64,000 nt of DNA. Origin: Cannabis sativa. Taxonomy: Eukaryota; Streptophyta; Magnoliopsida; Rosales; Cannabaceae. The DNA lies in NCBI RefSeq assembly GCF_029168945.1, contig NC_083604.1:76214211-76278210 (forward strand), read 5' to 3'. Positions 13,690-24,609 of the stretch are shown here, in pieces. The notes under the pieces are model-generated. The model had not been told where the DNA came from. It saw nothing but the letters and a program-made list of their open reading frames with translations, and made no database searches. Made by a program: the position numbers and the translations under genes. The stretch's first letter is position 1, and the number at the start of each line of letters is the position of its first letter.

Positions 13690-14664
13690 ATGGCGGGGAA
13701 GACGGCGATGACGATGATGATCACTTTTTGGCTTTCGGAGCATCCATCAATAGTCGGGTTCCGTTGGAGTCACACCCAATCATGGGGCTCCACGTGGTCA
13801 TTTCTCTTTACCTCCATCGCCTTCTACCTCACCTTATCACTCCTTCTCCATCTCTTCCTAACCCTCATACACAACCGTCCGATTTCCCTAGGACCAATCC
13901 CAGCCGTCCACAGTCTAACCATGGCTTTAATCTCCGCAACAATATTCGCCGGAATCCTACTCTCCGCCGCCGCCGAGATCCGCGATACGCGATGGTCTTG
14001 GAGACGATCCAAACGAACGCCACTCGAATGGCTCCTCTGTTTTCCTCTCGGAACCCGTCCTTCGGGTCGGGTCTTCTTCTGGTCTTACATGTATTACCTC
14101 TCTCGATTCCTCCACATGCTTCGAACGCTATTCTCGATTGTACGGCGTCGTAAGCTCTCCTTCTTCCAACTCCTCAACAACTCAATCCTCACTTTCATGG
14201 CTTTTCTCTGGCTCGAATTCTCCCAATCGTTTCAGGTCCTGGCAATACTATCGACCACGCTCGTCTATGCCGCCGTGTACGGTTATCGGTTCTGGACCGA
14301 CGTAGGGTTACGTGGCGCGTGCTTCCCCTTCGTCGCCAACTGCCAGATCGCTTTGCTCGGCTGCAACGTCGCCTGCCACGTCGGCGTATTGCTATTGCAT
14401 TTCATGAAAGGCGGCTGTAACGGAATCGGCGCGTGGGTTTTAAACGCGGTCCTCAACGCCGTCATACTTCTTCTGTTCGTGAACTTTTATGTGAAAATGT
14501 ATTTGGAAAAGCGGAAGAAGACGACGTCGTCGTCTGTGATGATGGAGATTGTTGGGCCTTGTGGGCCTGGGCCTGGCCCAGTCGGTTTAGTTAGACGCGA
14601 GCCCGTGGCTCTGTCCTATTCGGGTTTGGGTACAGTTCATGAAGTAAGCAATAAGGAGCTGTGA
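13690..14664 (+). CDS. ELO-like fatty-acid elongase family membrane protein (HOS3-type), degenerate His box
   Basis: This single-exon gene encodes 324 aa. The start chosen is the ATG at 13690 (MAGKTAMTMM); the frame is open further upstream but offers no ATG. The text GRVFFWSYMYYLSRFLHMLRTLF followed by RRRKLSFFQ matches the core of the ELO (GNS1/SUR4) family. These ER multi-pass proteins act as condensing enzymes in very-long-chain fatty-acid or sphingolipid acyl-chain elongation. Hydrophobic segments lie at roughly residues 36-60, 72-94, 125-150, 163-195, 218-238 and 248-268. The tail is lysine/arginine-rich (KRKK at 274-277), then low-complexity. The canonical HxxHH box is absent: the equivalent site reads QLLNN (160-164). 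From memory, plant HOS3-like homologues also diverge here, so catalysis cannot be assumed. The moderately GC-rich coding sequence stands out from its surroundings. A Copia element begins about 530 bp after the stop. Confidence 0.85.
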   Translation: MAGKTAMTMMITFWLSEHPSIVGFRWSHTQSWGSTWSFLFTSIAFYLTLSLLLHLFLTLIHNRPISLGPIPAVHSLTMALISATIFAGILLSAAAEIRDTRWSWRRSKRTPLEWLLCFPLGTRPSGRVFFWSYMYYLSRFLHMLRTLFSIVRRRKLSFFQLLNNSILTFMAFLWLEFSQSFQVLAILSTTLVYAAVYGYRFWTDVGLRGACFPFVANCQIALLGCNVACHVGVLLLHFMKGGCNGIGAWVLNAVLNAVILLLFVNFYVKMYLEKRKKTTSSSVMMEIVGPCGPGPGPVGLVRREPVALSYSGLGTVHEVSNKEL

Positions 14665-15023
14665 TCTTATTCAATTTAGTTATTAGTTAAATAATTAAGT
14701 ATGGTTTTTTGTGTGTTTAATTAAAACCATTATATATTTTCTTATATTCTCTAGGAAACTAAACTGTATACACAAAGAAATATACATATATAATTAAGTA
14801 GAGTTTTTTTTTTCTTTTTTAAATATTGAGAGTGTGTCAAGCATTCCTCTATTGTAAATCTCCTTTTTGAGTTTTGATGAATAATTACTAAAGAAATGAA
14901 ATGGAAAGTAACTATTTCATTACTATTCTCATTCTACCTAGTCATTATTTTTCATATATCTTGTCGAATTAGTTTTGTTTCTTGGAAATTATTAAGTTGG
15001 TTCAACACTACTACAAGTCTACA
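14665..15023 (+). other. 3' flank of the ELO-like gene
   Basis: AT-rich DNA follows the stop codon and presumably includes the 3' UTR. No single convincing poly(A) signal stands out among several A-rich words. No other gene is seen. Confidence 0.45.
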
Positions 15024-15195
15024 AGTCTACAAATACAAGTTCTTGTGTGTAATAATTTTGTTATAGTGATTGAATTAATGAAAATCCTAAGCTTATGAAT
15101 TGGAAAAAGTATGTAGTCAAAATTGGCAGGAAACAAGTCTTTTGTGACAACGAATACTTAAGAGTGGACCTCTCTCTGTTTTTATTATTGTGTTA
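15024..15195 (+). repeat. Left copy of the 172-bp duplication abutting Copia-1
   Basis: It begins 'agtctacaaatacaagtt' and ends '...tattattgtgtta' immediately before the first base of the 5' LTR. The same 172 bases recur at 21132-21303 immediately after the 3' LTR. By eye the copies are identical. Confidence 0.9.
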
Positions 15196-15879
15196 TGTTG
15201 GAACTTTGTATGAAATTATGTAAAAAATAGAAAAGTGAAGTGTGTGAGTAGGAGTCCCACATGGGATAGAAACACTACATTTTAAGTGTATATCTAGTGC
15301 AAGTTTGAGATATGGGTTTGGGCCCCAAGGGGTACCCAGTTTTGCGCGCATGGGTGAGGACTCACACACTGGACCACCACACGCGCGCCGCCGCCGCCGT
15401 CCGTCCGACCGACCGATCCGAGCCGGGCCGGGTTGGCGGGTGAGGTGTCACTTTATTTTTTGAAGAAAAATTATTTAATTAAATAAAGATTTATTTTTTA
15501 TTTATTTATTTATTAATTAATTTTTAACACGTGATCAGAAGAGGTAAAACGCGATCAGTCAATGATCCGCTTTTTCCTCCCACGATCCAACTCCTCCCAC
15601 GATAATATTACCGTTTTCTTACCGTTTTTTTTCTTCGATCGACTTCTATATAAGTCGTATCAGAACAACGTAAGGACACACCTTTTCTACATTAAAAAAA
15701 ATTTCTTTTCTTTCTTTACGATTTTTCTGAGAGCAACAGTAGGGTGTTACAGAGCGATACAGTTCGGTGCAGAACGTATCGTACTTATACAGAGGCTGTT
15801 TTATCCTGGGGACGCCGTGGTTGCTAGACTGCCGTGCACACTTCGGGCAGAGCCGCGAAACGTCTTAAAGAGAGCGACA
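15196..15879 (+). repeat. 5' LTR of Copia-1 (684 bp)
   Basis: It begins TGTTGGAACTTTG and ends GAGAGCGACA. A TATA-like 'tctatataag' (15645-15654) probably drives element transcription. A GC-rich tract at 15380-15435 (gccgccgccgtccgtcc) differs in length from the 3' LTR. Coordinates were set by comparing both copies. Confidence 0.93.
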
Positions 15880-15972
15880 TTGTCCGCGACTCAGCCAGAT
15901 TATTCTATCGGTAATTCGTTCCAATTTTACTGTATTTAATTTCGGTATAACATTTTAAGACGTTCGCCCGCT

Positions 15973-17052
15973 ATGGTCGCTACCGATGAATTTTCTGGTT
16001 CTGCTTCTAACGATATTAACAAGCCTTTCCGTTTTGAGGGATTACATTTTAAGCGATGGAAACAGAAGATGTTGTTCTACCTGACGATGAAGAAAGTTGC
16101 TTTTGTTCTCACTGCTCTGAAGCCAGTCGTCTCTGAAGCTTCTACCGACAAGGACAAAGAGGCTGAACGCGAGAAGCAACAAAAGGATTTGGACTCTTGG
16201 GTCGAAAATGACTTCCTCTGTAAAAAATTTATTCTTAACGGTTTATCTGACGATCTGTATGACTATTATAATTCAGATAAATCAGCAAACGAAATATGGG
16301 ATGCTCTGCAAAAGAAATACGATACTGAAGAAGCTGGAACTAAAAAGTATGCTGTCAGTCGCTACCTCAAGTATCAAATGGTGGACGACAAACCTGTGGA
16401 AGCCCAATCTCACGAGCTTCAGAAAATTGCACATGAGATCATCTCAGAAGGTATGACTTTAGATGAACAGTTTCAAGTTGCTGTATTAATTGATAAGTTA
16501 CCCCCTTCCTGGAAGGATTTCAAAAGTACTCTCAGGCATAAGACTAAGGAATTTTCCTTAGAAAGTTTGATCACCCGCCTTCGTATAGAGGAGGAAGCAA
16601 GAAAACAAGACCAGAAAGATGAAGTGCTTGTTGTTTCAAACAACAACACTAAGAAATCCACACCAGCGGTTCTGAAGCCTAATGGCAAAAATTTTAAGAA
16701 TCAGAACCGCAACTCGAATTCTAATTCTAACCGCAACAACCCTCCTCGTAACAATAATCAGAGTTGGAACCATAATAGGAACCAACATGGAAGGCAGCCA
16801 CCTCCACATAAACAGAATGACCCCGCACAGTTTTTGTGTTACAACTGTAACAAGCCGGGTCATATGGCACGAAAGTGTCGGAACAAGCCTAGCTCTGCTC
16901 CGCAGGCTAACTTGACTGAAGAAGCTTTTATAGCTATGATCTCTGAGATCAATATGATTGGTGGATCAGAAGGATGGTGGGTAGACACTGGCGCCTCTCG
17001 CCATGTTTGCTATGATCGTGCTATGTTTAAGACATACAACTGCCGTCGATGA
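15973..17052 (+). pseudogene. Copia-1 gag and start of protease
   Basis: The start is the ATG at 15973 (MVATDEFSGS). The gag part carries a zinc knuckle of the C-x2-C-x4-H-x4-C type (CYNCNKPGHMARKC) at about residues 289-302, after an asparagine-rich linker. Copia gag forms the cytoplasmic virus-like particle and binds element RNA. The aspartic protease begins with VDTGAS at about residues 337-342, and the frame then stops at 17052. The protein continues in the next frame from about 17040, so a small indel separates gag from the rest. Confidence 0.85.
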
Positions 17053-18715
17053 CAAGAAAGTGTTGTTGGGAGATTCCCACACCACTATTGTTGCTGGAAC
17101 TGGAAACGTGGAGCTAAAGTTTACCTCGGGAAGAACCTTATTGCTGAAAGATGTAATGCACACTCCCGAGATGAGAAAGAATACGGTTTCGGTTTTTTGC
17201 TTAATAAGGCCGGGTTTACTCAAACAATTGGGTGATTTGTACACCATCACTAAGAATGGTACTTTTGTGGGGAAGGGTTATGCTACTGATGGAATGTTTA
17301 AATTAAATGTTGAATTTAATAAAGTATCTTCTTCTGCTTACATGCTGTGTGATTTTAATGTTTGGCATTCTAGACTTTGTCATGTTAATAAACGTATCAT
17401 TAAGAATATGAGTAATATTGGCTTAATCCCGAAAATGTCAGAAAAGGATTTTGAAAAATGTATCTTTTGTAGTCAAGCAAAAATAACTAAGACACCACAT
17501 AAATCAATTACTAAAGAAACTGAACCTTTAGATTTGATACACTCTGATATATGTGAACTTGATGGAACGCTAACCAGAAATGGTAAACGTTATTTTATTA
17601 CTTTCATAGATGACTGTTCTGACTTTACTTATGTGTACTTGATGAAAAATAAAAATGATGCACTTGACATGTTTAAATTATTCGTAGCTGAAATTGAGAA
17701 TCAATATAATAAGAAAATAAAAATGCTTCGTAGTGATAGAGGAACTGAATATGAATCAAACTCGTTTATTGAATTTTATAATTCACATGGTATGATACAC
17801 GAAAGGATCGCACCATATTCACACGAAATGAACGGTAAAGCCGAAAGAAAAAATAGAACATTTACCGAATTAGTTGTGGCTATTTTGTTGAATTACAGTG
17901 CTGCATCTCACTGGTGGGGTGAAATTTTATTAACTGTTTGTTATGTTCTGAATAGAGTTCCTAAAACTAAGAGTAAATTTTCACCTTATGAGATCTTGAA
18001 AAATAGGCAACCAAATGTGTCTTATTTTAGAACCTGGGGTTGTTTAGCTTATGTTAGGATTCCTGATCCTAAGAGAATAAAACTAGCTAGTAGAGCCTAT
18101 GAATGTGTATTTATTGGATATGCGGTGAATAGCAAAGCATATAGATTCTATGATCTGAATGCACATGTTATAGTGGAATCTAATGATGCTGAATTTTATG
18201 AACATAGATTTCCTTTTAAATTAAGAAATAGTGGGGGTACATCTACTAGCAATGTTCCTACCATTAGGGATAATGAGCACACTGAGAGTAATGAAATAGA
18301 ACCTAGAAGAAGCAAGAGAGCTAGAGTAGAAAAAACTTTTGGTTCAGATTTTTGTGCTTACACCTTAGAGGAGGATCCTGCCAACCTCCAAGAAGCTTTG
18401 TCTTCCATAGATGCTGACCTGTGGCAAGAGGCCGTTGATGATGAAATGGACTCACTTATTAAGAATAAAACCTGGCATTATACAATCTTGCCACCTGGGT
18501 GCAAAACTATAGGTTGTAAGTGGATTCTGAAAAAGAAATTGAAACCTGATGGAACTGTTGACAAATACAAAGCTCGCTTAGTAGCAAAGGGTTTTAGACA
18601 AAGAGAGAATGTAGATTTCTTTGACACCTTTTCACCGGTCACTAGAATAACATCCATTAGAGTTTTAATTTCTGGCTGCTATACACAATTTAGTTGTGCA
18701 CCAAATGGATGTTAG
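17003..18715 (+). pseudogene. Copia-1 protease remainder, integrase and N-terminal reverse transcriptase
   Basis: This frame continues the protease, then the GAG-pre-integrase His/Cys region (WHSRLCHVN ... CIFCSQAK). The integrase catalytic core follows, with acidic residues in HSDICEL, FIDDCSDF, SDRGTEYE and a downstream NGKAERKNR block. The reverse transcriptase begins at GCKWILKKK and RLVAKGFRQ. The open part has no plausible initiator of its own and is a polyprotein piece. It stops at 18715 where the frame is lost. Confidence 0.85.
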
Positions 18716-19917
18716 AACAGCGTTCCTTAATGGTGAATTAGAAGAAGAAATTTACATGGATCAACACGAAGTGGTTCGTGATCCTGAGCCGGGAACATAA
18801 GGTTTGCAAGTTAGATAAATCCTCGTATGGTCTTAAGCGAGGCACCTAAGCAATGGCATGAGAAGTTTGACAATTTAGTTATCTCAGATGGTTTCAAAGT
18901 GAATGAAAGTGACAAATGTATTTACTATAAATCTCATAATGACATTTGCACAATTATTTGCCTATATGTGGATGATTTGCTTATATTTGGTTCAAATATC
19001 CATGCTGTTAATCTTTGTGAAATCATTATTGTGTGCTAACTTTGATATGAAGGACCTCGGAGAAGCTTATGTAATCCTTGGTATTAAGATTACTAGGTAT
19101 GAAAAGGGAATTTCTTTGGATCAATCTCATTACATTGAGAAGATTCTTAAGAAATATAATTACTTTATTTGTAAACTGCTTGCACACCATATGATCCAAG
19201 TGTAAAGCTATTCAATAACACTGGTGACGGTGTGAGACAATCTGATTTTGCGAGCATCATTGGCAGTCTTCGATATGCCACTGATTGTACGAGACCCGAC
19301 ATTGCCTATGTCGTGGGATTATTATGCAGGTTTACCAGTAGGCCTAGTATAGAGCATTGGCATGCTATTGAGAGGGTAATGAGATACCTTAAGAGAACCA
19401 TGAACCTTGGATTACACTATCAAAGGTTTCCACTGCCCTTGAAGGATACAAAGGTGATGCAGACGGAACACTTTGTCGATGACTCCAAAGCTACAAGTGG
19501 CTATATTTTTAGCATAGTGGTGGCGCCGTTTCTTGGAAGTCAAAGAAACAGACTATTTTAGCACGATCCACCATGGAGTACGAAATGATAGCACTAGCCT
19601 CGCTAGTGAAGAAGCGGAGTTGGCTTAGAAGCCTGCTAGCTGAGATCCCTTTATGGGAAAAACCGATACCAGCTGTGTTGATCCATTGCGATAGTACCGC
19701 GGCTATTGCAAAAGTCCAGAACCGTTACTATAACGGTAAGAAACGACAAATCCGTCGTAAGCACAGCACTGTTAGAGAGTTCCTCTCAACAGGAGCTGTT
19801 AGAGTGGATCATGTACGCACTGATGACAATTTAGCAGATCCTTTGACGAAAGGACTAGCTAGAGAGAAAGTCTATAAAACTTCGAAAGGAATGGGACTAT
19901 TGCCCTTAGAAGAATGA
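18716..19917 (+). pseudogene. Copia-1 reverse transcriptase C-half and RNase H in shifted frames
   Basis: Reverse-transcriptase motifs continue through at least four frame changes. The catalytic YVDD box lies in the segment 18827-19039 (CLYVDDLLIFG). DMKDLGEAYVILGI-like text follows in another frame, then [19 protein letters not shown]. RNase H text is in 19573-19917 (HCDSTAAIAK, DDNLADPLTKGLA), ending at a stop at 19915-19917. Coding capacity is lost here, although every motif remains readable. Confidence 0.8.
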
Positions 19918-20440
19918 GTCACTCATAATGGTAACCCAACCTAATGACTGGAGATCCCAAGAATTAGGTTCAACGGGTAATAACAAATTATGAGTTGATA
20001 TGTGTTGATCATGCTATAGTTATACGAGAAGCATGAAGTCTGACGATAAGAGGATGAGTTAATAGAAACTCTTAATGAGATCTATACTCTATGTGGGAGT
20101 GGAGTACCGAGCTACGGGAGTACTCTCGATAGACTCACCTATGTGAATGTGGGAGTGGGGCCGCTTCCTATGAAATTTGGGGCAAAATTTCTAGAGCGTT
20201 CACTATACTGGGATAGACGTGCATGGCCATTAACGCACGGGCTTATTTGAATACACCCTTGAAAGATTGGTGCGTGGTACGACGTTAGAGATAGAGTTCA
20301 AGACTTCGAGTCACTCTAGTAAAATCTAAATCGTATTCACTATGCAAGATTCAAATCGAAAGATATCTTTGCTGAAGCACTGTCTTATAGTTGTTGAGGT
20401 TGCTCGAGAAAATATTTTTAAAAAATTTCAAGTGGGGGAT
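19918..20440 (+). other. Copia-1 3' untranslated region with polypurine tract
   Basis: This is a non-coding stretch between the RNase H stop and the 3' LTR. The purine run 'aagtggggga' (20430-20439) directly before the LTR is the polypurine tract used to prime plus-strand DNA. Confidence 0.8.
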
Positions 20441-21131
20441 TGTTGGAACTTTGTATGAAATTATGTAAAAAATAGAAAAGTGAAGTGTGTGAGTAGGAGT
20501 CCCACATGGGATAGAAACACTACATTTTAAGTGTATATCTAGTGCAAGTTTGAGATATGGGTTTGGGCCCCAAGGGGTACCCAGTTTTGCGCGCATGGGT
20601 GAGGACTCACACACTGGACCACCACACGCGCGCGCGCGCCGCCGCCGCCGTCCGTCCGACCAAGCCGTTCCGAAGCCGGGCGGGTTGGCGGGTGAGGTGT
20701 CACTTTATTTTTTGAAGAAAAATTATTTAATTAAATAAAGATTTATTTTTTATTTATTTATTTATTAATTAATTTTTAACACGTGATCAGAAGAGGTAAA
20801 ACGCGATCAGTCAATGATCCGCTTTTTCCTCCCACGATCCAACTCCTCCCACGATAATATTACCGTTTTCTTACCGTTTTTTTTCTTCGATCGACTTCTA
20901 TATAAGTCGTATCAGAACAACGTAAGGACACACCTTTTCTACATTAAAAAAAATTTCTTTTCTTTCTTTACGATTTTTCTGAGAGCAACAGTAGGGTGTT
21001 ACAGAGCGATACAGTTCGGTGCAGAACGTATCGTACTTATACAGAGGCTGTTTTATCCTGGGGACGCCGTGGTTGCTAGACTGCCGTGCACACTTCGGGC
21101 AGAGCCGCGAAACGTCTTAAAGAGAGCGACA
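20441..21131 (+). repeat. 3' LTR of Copia-1 (691 bp)
   Basis: Same ends as the 5' LTR (TGTTGGAAC...GCGACA). It is seven bases longer because of the cgcgcgcg and nearby GC-rich variation at 20630-20690. Its TATA-like box lies near 20896-20906 and could drive read-through transcription into 3' flanking DNA. Confidence 0.93.
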
Positions 21132-21303
21132 AGTCTACAAATACAAGTTCTTGTGTGTAATAATTTTGTTATAGTGATTGAATTAATGAAAATCCTAAGC
21201 TTATGAATTGGAAAAAGTATGTAGTCAAAATTGGCAGGAAACAAGTCTTTTGTGACAACGAATACTTAAGAGTGGACCTCTCTCTGTTTTTATTATTGTG
21301 TTA
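21132..21303 (+). repeat. Right copy of the 172-bp duplication abutting Copia-1
   Basis: Identical by eye to 15024-15195 and starts on the base after the 3' LTR. Beyond 21303 the sequence is unique host DNA (tgaaccttttttttagg). Confidence 0.9.
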
Positions 21304-21809
21304 TGAACCTTTTTTTTAGGTAAAATGTCACTATTTTAAAAGGTAGGTCGATGTTACTAATAATTTGATTATTACTTCTGTTCATAGACAACTCACATTT
21401 TCACAACAACACGCTTATGAGCATATATTTCTGATTTTTTTTTTTTTTTGAAGTGATCATTACCTTATGATTAATTTTAATGAGTATTTTTTCCAACAGT
21501 TACTTATATATTACTTTCTTTTATCTTTTATCTTTTATCTATTATCTATCTTTTTAGATTGAGGTTTCTGTTTGCATGTATGTTTAAGGGGTTATTTGCT
21601 TTTGCTCTTCCCATTAGTGAATAGTGATTGAGTTAAACCTTTATTACTCGAGATATTTGTTTCTTACTTTTAAAAAAAGTAATTCTTTACGTGCCTAAGT
21701 GGGCCAAACACACCTTTTCTTTTGGGATTATTTCAAAAAAAAAAAAAATAAGAAAAAAAAAAAAAACAAACATACTGTAAAGTCTTTTTTGGCAAGTTAG
21801 TTGACAAAA
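21304..21809. other. AT-rich intergenic DNA, no gene seen
   Basis: Contains long A and T runs (for example 21736-21768). No coding, RNA or transposon signal was recognised. Confidence 0.5.
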
Positions 21810-22870
21810 TATTTTTTCCTTCATGGTAAGATTGTTTTGCATTCATACTCGATTTCTTACCTTGTATATTCGGTTTTTAGTTGCTCTTTTCTATGTTAGG
21901 AAAGATGCATTTTTCAGCTGGATTTTCCTTTGTTTGGAAACTTCTTGTAAGAGAAGCAATTCTCTTATGGAAAGTTGGTTTTTTAAGGAAACTTTGATTA
22001 TTGCCTTTTCCTTATTGATTTCGATTGTATCTTGTTTTTGGCAGGAATCAAGAATTAATAGATGATCGGACCCGATTATAGCAAGTTTCCTGTTTCTGGC
22101 CTGATTTGCTGCATCAGCATCCGAATCTGATGCTGCAGATCGTGTTTTTCTTGGAAAGTTTTGTACAGCTGTAGATTCGATCTTGTAGCTATCTCTAAGG
22201 TTCCTATGTTCTATAAATAGAGCCTAGAGAGCAGCCATTCGAATTAGCTCTTCCATTATTCATGTTTTGCATTTATCTTATTTGAGAGAAGAGTGTTTCT
22301 TTGTTTTGTGAGAGCCTAGTTGTTCATCTAGGTTCTAGTAGTTTATTTCTGTTCTTACTCTGTCTTAGAGTTTGTGAAGAACGACTTGATTGAACAAGAG
22401 ATTGGTCTTCGGGAGAAGACTTGATAAAGCCTTACTTCGGGAGGAAGTAAGCACTTGGTCTTCGGGAGAAGACTTGTTGAAGCCTTACTTCGGGAGGAAG
22501 TAAGCACTCACACTTCAAAGATGAAGGGAGTTCGGGCTTGAAGGTGTTTCAAGAAGACAGATTCATAAAGTGGATTACAAAGGATTGCGGCAATACTTTA
22601 GAGGGAGTCTAAACTTGTTTAAGTCAATTATCTTTGTAATTTTGATACTTTATTAATTGATTTCATTCTCTGGGCGTGGCCCCGTGGACTAGGAGTGTTC
22701 GGGAGAACACTGATACCACGTATAAATCTCTTGTGTCAAGTTATTTATTTTTCTGCAAATATTTTATATTCTACCTGTTCTGTTTTGTCGCTGCAAAACT
22801 AGTTTCTGCAGTATGAGAATTACATTCTGCTTCTGCAGACATATACAGTTTTATATTTTCGTATATATAA
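21810..22870 (+). repeat. Probable solo LTR with 'ttcgggagaag' array (family A, copy 1)
   Basis: The segment has LTR-like organisation: a TATA-like 'ctataaatagagcc' (22210-22224), a leader with repeated 'cttcgggagaagacttg' and 'acttcgggaggaagtaagc' units (22405-22510), then 'ctctgggcgtggccccgtgg' (22669-22688). The same phrases occur in the same order at 24610-25780. No internal retroelement domains lie beside it. Outer boundaries are approximate. Confidence 0.6.
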
Positions 22871-23160
22871 TTGACATTTGTAAAAACACAAGTTTTTCAC
22901 ATACAAAAAACAAAAATAGGGTTGTACAAAATTTTAAATATTTTTACGATTTTTAAGATTTTATTTATAAAAATACAGTCTTTTGATATATTTTTATTAT
23001 TTTGTTGTTCTTTTTTTGTTATTTGTATATTATTTTTTATGTTGTTTTTATATTATTTGGATGTTGTTTCCTCTTACTTTTATATAGTTTTCATGTTGTT
23101 TCATATTGTTTTTATAAAACATCGTAAAAATATTTTAAAAAAAATGAATATAAAAGTATA
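22871..23160 (-). repeat. AT-rich dispersed repeat, inverted relative to 32680-33070
   Basis: Phrases such as 'atttttacgatttt', 'tttatttataaaaatacagt' and 'tgttgttctttttttgttat' reappear in reverse complement at 32680-33070. The open frame here is composition-driven and not a gene. Confidence 0.5.
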
Positions 23161-23954
23161 ATTTTTTTTTATTAAAAATAGTATTTTATGTAAGTTTTTC
23201 TTTTTTCTTAATAAAAAAAAAAGAAAAAGGAGAAAGTGCAAAGACTATTGATGAATTTAATTTGTATTTGGGAAATTTGCATAAAAGATCGTTGTATAGT
23301 TCATTTTGTTGAATTTAATTATTATGTAATTTTTTTTGAGATTTTTATGTTATTTATTTTGTTGTACTTAAATTTTTATATAAATTTGCTGATATAAAAT
23401 CCTATGTAATTAATGTAGTTCATTTTTTGTGGTAAAAATTCCAACTATTATCCATTTAGTCCCGAGCTAGTAAATAAAGAGAAAAAAATAGTATTTTTAC
23501 CATCTGAATTTTTGACATTACCTGATCTTGCCCCCGAAAATATACTACTTGTTAAAAATTCTCCCTAAAATATAACAGTTACATAATTATGCTCTTTCCG
23601 TTAGGTTTTTCTTTTAACGTTACATTTTTTTTTAACTTTATATGTACAGTGATTCTTTCATTGATGAAGGTGCACACTAAGAGCAATAAATATCCGCTGT
23701 CAACACATCTTGAATACAAATTGAACTCCTTGACCACCAAACTGAACTACTACATAAAGCTTTGCCAAGGTGAAAAATTATATTTTGCAAATGCCAATAA
23801 TTTTCTTTAATAACAGTAAAGAAAAAAAACAAAAATAACAGTGTAGAATTTAAAAATTGACACAAGAGAATTATACGTGATATTAGTGTTCTTTCAAACA
23901 TTAATAGTCCACAGGGCCACACTCAGAGAATGAAATCATGCACCCCAAAAATGT
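23161..23954. other. AT-rich DNA with a scrap of 'gtccc...ctgaa'-type repeat
   Basis: No gene was recognised. Around 23420-23590 short phrases (ttagtcccgagct, tttttaccatctgaattttt) resemble the fold-back family at 61795-62001, but no complete copy is present. Confidence 0.35.
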
Positions 23955-24398
23955 GTTGTGGTGTGGTGTGGTTTGAGCGGTTTACTGTTTACACTATCAT
24001 CATTATCAAACATTATAATAAAAATTTAAAAATCAAACTAATAAAGCTTTAACAATACAAAACAAAAAAATCTTATTAAATTTTTTTACATCATAACATG
24101 TATAATAATTATCAAGTTATTATATTGAATTGTCTCTAAAAAATAAAGTAATATACATATATATTATATGTTTGTTCTTATATAAAAAAAAGAATAAAAA
24201 TCATATTTTAAAAATTGGTAGCTTTGTAATATATAGTGCGGTGTGGTTTGAACCACAATTATTAAATTCAAAACTGTAAACTGCACTGCACCACGCGGTT
24301 TGACAAAAATACAAACCGCAACAACAGCGCAAAAGATTTCAAATTGTATTTTGTATACAGTGTGGTGCAGTGCAGACGGTTTGATGAACACCCCTAGT
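23955..24398. repeat. Degenerate MITE with 'gtggtgtggtttg' ends
   Basis: The left side is rich in 'gtgtggtgtggtttgagcgg'. The right side has 'accacgcggtttg' and ends 'gacggtttgatgaacaccc', the closing phrase of a common plant hAT-like MITE type. The left end does not match the expected inverted form, so the copy is truncated or rearranged. Confidence 0.35.
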
Positions 24399-24609
24399 AA
24401 GATAGGTAACAGTCTTCAATCCCTACCTATTGTGAAACGTCCCCAAAAAATCACGAGCTTACTGAACAGTGAGAGTAGAAGACAAAATAACATTATTATA
24501 GACTATTTTATTGCGCTTGAACGAGAACCTCCACAATATCACCACAACTTGTTAATCTATTTTTGACATATTTAATTGACAAAAATATTTTATTATTTCC
24601 TATTAATTT

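Larger units (their letters stand above)
15196..21131 (+). mobile_element. Copia-1: Ty1/Copia LTR retrotransposon, frameshifted
   Basis: The element spans 5,936 bp and has two direct LTRs (15196-15879 and 20441-21131), both TG...CA. The order gag, protease, integrase, reverse transcriptase, RNase H defines Copia. The LTRs look almost identical; visible differences concentrate in a GC-rich tract (15380-15435 versus 20625-20690). This implies a recent insertion. The polyprotein is nevertheless broken by several frameshifts (about 17040, 18700, 18830, 19030, 19205, 19560). There is no 5-bp target duplication; the flanks are a 172-bp direct repeat instead. A canonical initiator-Met primer-binding site is not visible after the 5' LTR. 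Confidence 0.95.

Noticed and set aside
22871..23161. Membrane protein-like open frame
   Set aside because: Phe/Leu/Ile-rich translation of T-rich DNA that is repeated, inverted, at 32680-33070; it is a dispersed repeat.
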